DNA from: Tanypteryx hageni
Taxonomy: Eukaryota; Arthropoda; Insecta; Odonata; Petaluridae
Direction: 5' to 3'
Length of the DNA stretch: 64,000 nt
NCBI GenBank assembly: GCA_028673005.1
Contig: CM054116.1
Span: forward strand, 66,663,211-66,727,210
The notes beneath the pieces were generated by a model. That model worked only from the letters and a program-made list of their open reading frames with translations, searched no databases and was not told where the DNA came from. The position numbers and the translations under genes are program-made. Each line of letters starts with the position of its first letter. The first letter of the stretch is position 1. Shown here one piece after another: positions 59,965 to 64,000 of this stretch.

Positions 59965-60335
59965 GATCCTCCTACAACAAGGATTCTTATAACACGGGTT
60001 TTCTACAGCACGGTTTTACTTTTTAATACCAAAAATTCCTATAACACGGATTATGGTTCCTATACACGCGGTTTGAACGGACTCGGGATGTGGGATTTTA
60101 GATCGAAGATTGAGCAAGAGACATGTTGGAGGGCCAGAGTACTTTGTTTCTAAGCTCAGATAACCGGCAACAACACTCCGTTTGTACGCGTATCCGCATC
60201 AAAGAGAGGTTTAGGAATTTTAGGACAGGGGGATGACTGAGGGGGTACGGAACGCAACCCCCTTTCAGTATGTAAAGTCAGATTCATGGAACACGGCACT
60301 ATTTCAGAACGCATACCCTGTGATACAAGAGGACC
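59965..60335. mobile_element. possible decayed Tigger/pogo-like MITE
   Basis: GATCCTCCTACAACAAGG (left) and, as reverse complement, GGTCCTCTTGTATCACAGGG (right) are weakly similar inverted ends 371 bp apart. Inside, TATAACACGG or a close variant recurs several times near both ends (59990, 60013, 60041, 60341), as in pogo-type elements. No duplication or coding frame supports it. Confidence 0.3.
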
Positions 60336-61577
60336 GGGTATAAACACGGTATATTAAAAAAAGAGTATGAGAAGCAATTAAAGAAGCTGTTTAAGCGACT
60401 GTATGTCTGATCGCAATGACTCGTTTAATGAAGTCTCAGAATGTTCTTCTCAAAGGGCTCAGATTGGCAAAGGAAAACAAGTAATCCTTTGCAATGTTTG
60501 AACAGCACTTCAAATCGATCTTTAATATATGTAAAAGTTACCAGGAGACTTAAAAGATAGTACACGAAATCACTTGTTGTCAAAATACATTCGAGTAATC
60601 AAACAGCGACCAGAGTAGACCTTTCTCTATGAATCGTACCGTGGTCAAAGACGTTTGTTCCCATATTTACATTTGACATTCTATAGGTAAACGCTCTTAG
60701 TGTGGATTACAGATAATAGTTAATTAATAAATAGCTGATTATCATGAACACATTTTCCGCTTAGGAAGAGATCTCATGAGAAAAACGTTAAGTGCTAGGC
60801 TAGGTACATTAAAAACGCCATAATTTTGGATAAAAGCGACAAACACCAAAACTAAGAAGATAAATTTTTCATCACGAAGGAGGAACGAAAAGACGACGAA
60901 AAAATGGAAGATATTAAAAAACTCAAAACGCTCTTTACCTCTTTCTAAATATAATTCCAGCAACTCAAATATTTTTCGCCTTCGCTTGAGTTTTATATGT
61001 GTAAGTTCATCTGTACTCATAAAAGTAGGATGTCATCGAACTTTACAGTCAACAACTGGATTAACCTCATAAGAGAGAGTCATAAAACTACTTCAGTCGC
61101 AGTTACGAGAACAAGAAAGAAAATCATCGCCATACGGTGTTTATTATCTTACTCTTCGGGAGAATCGAAAAAGTGCACTTGAGATGTTTCAGAGCTTAAG
61201 GAATAGAGCCAAAGATGTTCAGTATAAGTGAACAAAACAAAATTCAAGATACGATTCATAACGGCGACTGCAAGACTTGAAAAATCTTTACACATTTTCT
61301 TTTATCAGTCAAAACAACTCCAACAAGAGTGTTTTTGGAAATAATGTCTTTTGTATATCGCTAGGACATTTAAGAAGTACTCCGACTAGATAACAATAAT
61401 ACCTACGCAAAAAATTATAACAAACAAAGTTGAAGTAGAACAATTGAGTCGTTTAAGGACGTCTGGTTCTACACATTTAATACCTTTGCCACTCACTACT
61501 TGTGGTATATCGATGCTTATCATCGTTTATATCCTTTTATCTAACATACGTCAAAATATCCTAAATTTATACTTCAT
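60336..61577. other. no gene recognised
   Basis: AT-rich spacer leading up to the LINE. Confidence 0.5.
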
Positions 61578-63542
61578 TCATCGAACAAGATTTTTAACAA
61601 TATCATCATCATCATAGGTAGTCTGTCCGTAGACAGGTCCGTGATTATTCTGGTTAAACTTGGTTCTCCATATACTCCTATTTTCCGCTGTCCTCTTTAT
61701 ATCTTGATAACTCTCTTTCCCTTTCAAATCGTCTATCAGCTGAAACCTTTTCCTACCTCTTTCCCTTTTCCCATCTAGTTTTCCTTCTAACACGTCTTTA
61801 ATCATACTCTCTCTCCTCAGGTAATGTCCAACCCAGTTAGCCTTCCTCTTTCTGATAGTCTGTATAATCATTCGCTTCTCTCCTATTCTTCGTAGCACTT
61901 CATCGTTTTTCATCCTATCTGTCCATTTTATCTTCAGCATTCTCCTCCAAGTCCACATTTCAAAGCTTTCCAAGTATTTGATGTCATTTTTCCTTAGCGT
62001 CCATGTTTCTGCCCCATACAATGCTATACTCCATACGTAGCATTTTATCAACTTCTTGCGGATATCTTCCCTTATATTCCCTGTAAGTAGTTGTTTCTTT
62101 CTCCTGAAAGCCGCTTTTGCTTTTCCTATTCTAGTTTTGATCTCATCCGTACATTTTGCCTCTCGTGTTATGATACTTCCAAGGTATTTATATTCTGAAA
62201 CTTGTTCTAATGGCTTTCCCCCAATAGTTATGTTCAGATTCTCTTCTTTACCCGATATTCGAATGACCTTGGATTTTTCTGTATTTATTTCCATACCGTA
62301 TTTTCTACCTGTTATCACTAGTCTATTTATCATTTTTTGTAGCTCCTCTTCCTTTCTTGCTAGAAGTACTTGATCATCTGCGTATTTCACTGTTCTTATA
62401 ATCCTTCCTCCAATTTTGAAATCCCCTGTGCCTTCTAAAGCTTCTTGCATTACACTTTCTCCATATATATTGAATAGGGTTGGCGATAGGCAGCAGCCTT
62501 GTCTTACTCCTCTACCGATATTTATTCCGCAGGTGTCCACATTCTCAAACCTGACCTTTACAACTTGATTCTCATATAGATTCCTAATCAGTCTCCTGTC
62601 TTTCCAGTCTACACCTATATCCTTTAATATCTTCATCAACTTTACCCAATTTACTCTATCAAAGGCCTTCTGCCAGTCTACGAAACATGCGCAGATATCT
62701 TGACTGTATTCTATTGCCCTTTCTGATATGATTCTAACTACTCCTATAGCATCTCTAGTTCCTCGTCCTTTTCTGAAACCGAATTGATCTTCCCCTATTA
62801 TTTCTTCTGCCTTTTTCTCCAGCCTTTTATTAAGAATCCTCGTGATGATCTTCGATGTGTGTGACAGAAGGCTTATAGTTCTGTAATCTTTACACTGCAT
62901 TGCCTTTGGCTTCTTCTTTAGAGGGATCATTGTTACTTCTAGGAAATCGTGAGGCCACTCTCCCGTGTCGTAAATCTTATTAATTAATTTCGTGATCACT
63001 TTTAGTCCTTCTGATCCTATGACTTTAAGTATCTCAGCCGGTATTCCATCGCTGCCCGTGGCTTTCCCCTTCTTTAGTTCCACTATCGCCTTTTCTACTT
63101 CGCTCTCCATAATACTTGGTCCTAAGTTGTCTTCTTCAATGTTTTCCTCATTTTCCAGTTCTATTTTTGCCGCTCCTGCCTGTTTGCTGTATAATTCTTT
63201 AATGTATTCTTCCCATACCTGTGCTACATCCTTTGTTTCTGAGACTATCTTCCCATCCGTATTCATAATTCCTTTACCACAAATTCCATTAGACTTCTTA
63301 TCTTCTAATTCCAGTGCCCTAGCGTACATCATATCGTACCGTCCTAACTTCTCCATTTGTTCTATTTCATCACATTTTCCTTTTATCCAATTTTCTCTAG
63401 CTTTATCTGTTACCCTTCTCAACTCATTGTTTATACGCCTATAGTTGGCTCTACCTTCTTCACTGTTAACGTTTTTCCATTTTCGTCTCTCATCCATTTT
63501 CTCCAGCATTTCCTTCGTGATCCATGGTTTTCTGATTAACAA
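61578..63542 (-). CDS. LINE reverse transcriptase, N-terminally truncated
   Basis: A 654-residue frame encoding a non-LTR reverse transcriptase of the RTE/CR1-like general type. The endonuclease that should precede the RT is missing. RT motifs are intact: KATGSDGIPAE at 160-170; QFGFRKGR at 253-260; motif A FVDWQKAFD with Asp289; motif B RQGCCLSP at 347-354; motif C YADD at 387-390; the thumb YLGS at 453-456. The C-terminal part has the usual LYGAETW, FEMWTWRRM and WVGHYLRRE blocks. The first codon is TTG from the target duplication and the last seven residues are flanking DNA, so neither end is natural; the first in-frame ATG is residue 12. The RT body has no stops, so the insertion is fairly young. 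Confidence 0.93.
   Translation of the reverse strand: MLIRKPWITKEMLEKMDERRKWKNVNSEEGRANYRRINNELRRVTDKARENWIKGKCDEIEQMEKLGRYDMMYARALELEDKKSNGICGKGIMNTDGKIVSETKDVAQVWEEYIKELYSKQAGAAKIELENEENIEEDNLGPSIMESEVEKAIVELKKGKATGSDGIPAEILKVIGSEGLKVITKLINKIYDTGEWPHDFLEVTMIPLKKKPKAMQCKDYRTISLLSHTSKIITRILNKRLEKKAEEIIGEDQFGFRKGRGTRDAIGVVRIISERAIEYSQDICACFVDWQKAFDRVNWVKLMKILKDIGVDWKDRRLIRNLYENQVVKVRFENVDTCGINIGRGVRQGCCLSPTLFNIYGESVMQEALEGTGDFKIGGRIIRTVKYADDQVLLARKEEELQKMINRLVITGRKYGMEINTEKSKVIRISGKEENLNITIGGKPLEQVSEYKYLGSIITREAKCTDEIKTRIGKAKAAFRRKKQLLTGNIREDIRKKLIKCYVWSIALYGAETWTLRKNDIKYLESFEMWTWRRMLKIKWTDRMKNDEVLRRIGEKRMIIQTIRKRKANWVGHYLRRESMIKDVLEGKLDGKRERGRKRFQLIDDLKGKESYQDIKRTAENRSIWRTKFNQNNHGPVYGQTTYDDDDIVKNLVR
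61594..61603. repeat. target-site duplication of the LINE, 3' side
   Basis: TTAACAATAT, exact direct repeat with 63536-63545. Confidence 0.88.
61604..63535 (-). mobile_element. 5'-truncated LINE insertion
   Basis: Between 10-bp perfect target duplications TTAACAATAT (61594-61603 and 63536-63545). On the - strand it starts at TCAGAAAACCATGG, inside the RT reading frame, so the 5' end is truncated, and ends with a (GAT)n tail, CCTATGATGATGATG (about 61604-61618). The GAT tail and 5' truncation are typical of target-primed reverse transcription. The body is 1932 bp. Confidence 0.92.
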
Positions 63543-63545
63543 TAT
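63536..63545. repeat. target-site duplication of the LINE, 5' side
   Basis: TTAACAATAT, exact partner of 61594-61603. It supplies the TTG that opens the RT frame. Confidence 0.88.
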
Positions 63546-64000
63546 AATTATTATTATTTTCGTTTATTGAAATAATAATTCATGGTAGAGGTGTGAGAAA
63601 TGAAATAACTCAACTTTTTCCTCCATTTATTTCCGGTTAAATAACACCAACTTTGTTTTGCTTCTACACTCCCATGACTCTCTTTTCACAAGATTTCCGA
63701 GCATCAAATATACAACTAGAGACCAAGGGAATCAGACAGCTCAAGATTGAACTCGGCTCTTAGGAAATCCCACCAAATCGGTACTCGCACCGACTTACGA
63801 ACCTGCCTTTTGACAAACATTTGTATCTCCTCAGATCACGTACCGTTAGGACAGCGGGAACGAAGTCCGCCGTCAACAAAAACAAAGTGCACGTTCTACG
63901 ACTCGGAAAAAATAAAATATGCGAAGCGATGAAAACGAGAGAAATCCCTCGCGCGCACGCACAATGGATCGCGAGGCTTCGGAAGCCAACAACTACTTCG
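63546..64000. other. no gene recognised
   Basis: AT-rich near the LINE, with more CpG toward the right edge. Nothing recognised. Confidence 0.5.

Noticed and set aside
62056..62373. 105-codon + strand frame within the LINE, and a 150-codon one at 62992-63444
   Set aside because: Antisense shadows of the RT frame.

Overview
This window looks like non-coding or intronic DNA from a repeat-rich animal genome, most likely an arthropod and probably an insect. It is AT-rich, has no operons or dense genes, and carries only eukaryotic mobile elements: a non-LTR retrotransposon (LINE) reverse transcriptase, a piggyBac remnant, hAT, Tigger-like and Helitron-like elements, and a tRNA-like Pol III unit. 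I found no convincing host protein-coding gene. Apart from the LINE and piggyBac pieces, almost every long open frame lies in low-complexity purine arrays, where the tandem unit length rather than coding keeps all frames open.

Layout. 1-89 is the edge of a 15-bp minisatellite. 3.2-3.5 kb is CpG-rich with an NRF-1-like palindrome and a consensus splice donor. 6.6-7.0 kb may hold a badly decayed LINE. 9.2-9.7 kb is GC-box-rich. 11.5-12.3 kb is a GA-rich minisatellite complex. 13-20 kb holds one inverted-repeat MITE and two hAT-like elements. 20.9-22.9 kb is a cluster of Helitron-type sequence. 25.55-25.62 kb is a tRNA-Gly-like unit. 29.3-29.6 kb is a hAT MITE with a perfect 8-bp target duplication. 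31.38-31.98 kb is a deleted piggyBac with TTAA flanks. 33.0-33.5 kb is a 150-bp tandem repeat. 35.9-36.9 kb is a second 17-bp purine array, followed by a CpG-rich block with a long G run. 43.6-43.9 kb is a long hairpin beside a hAT end. 46.3-49.1 kb is a mosaic of purine arrays, a LINE 3' tail, an (AT)n tract and a 20-bp-stem hairpin. 49.9-51.6 kb is a Tigger-like element with a Helitron inserted in it. 56.6-57.9 kb holds two more purine arrays and a CpG-rich block. 61.6-63.5 kb is a 5'-truncated LINE with intact RT and a 10-bp target-site duplication.

The best-supported biology is transposon archaeology. The two Helitron copies, 29 kb apart in opposite orientation, are almost identical over about 290 bp and then drop abruptly to roughly 87% identity. 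The almost identical block contains a short open frame. All of the large tandem arrays carry their purines on the + strand. Unannotated stretches are listed with what little can be said of them. Genome-wide repeat or transcript data would be needed to place any host exon.
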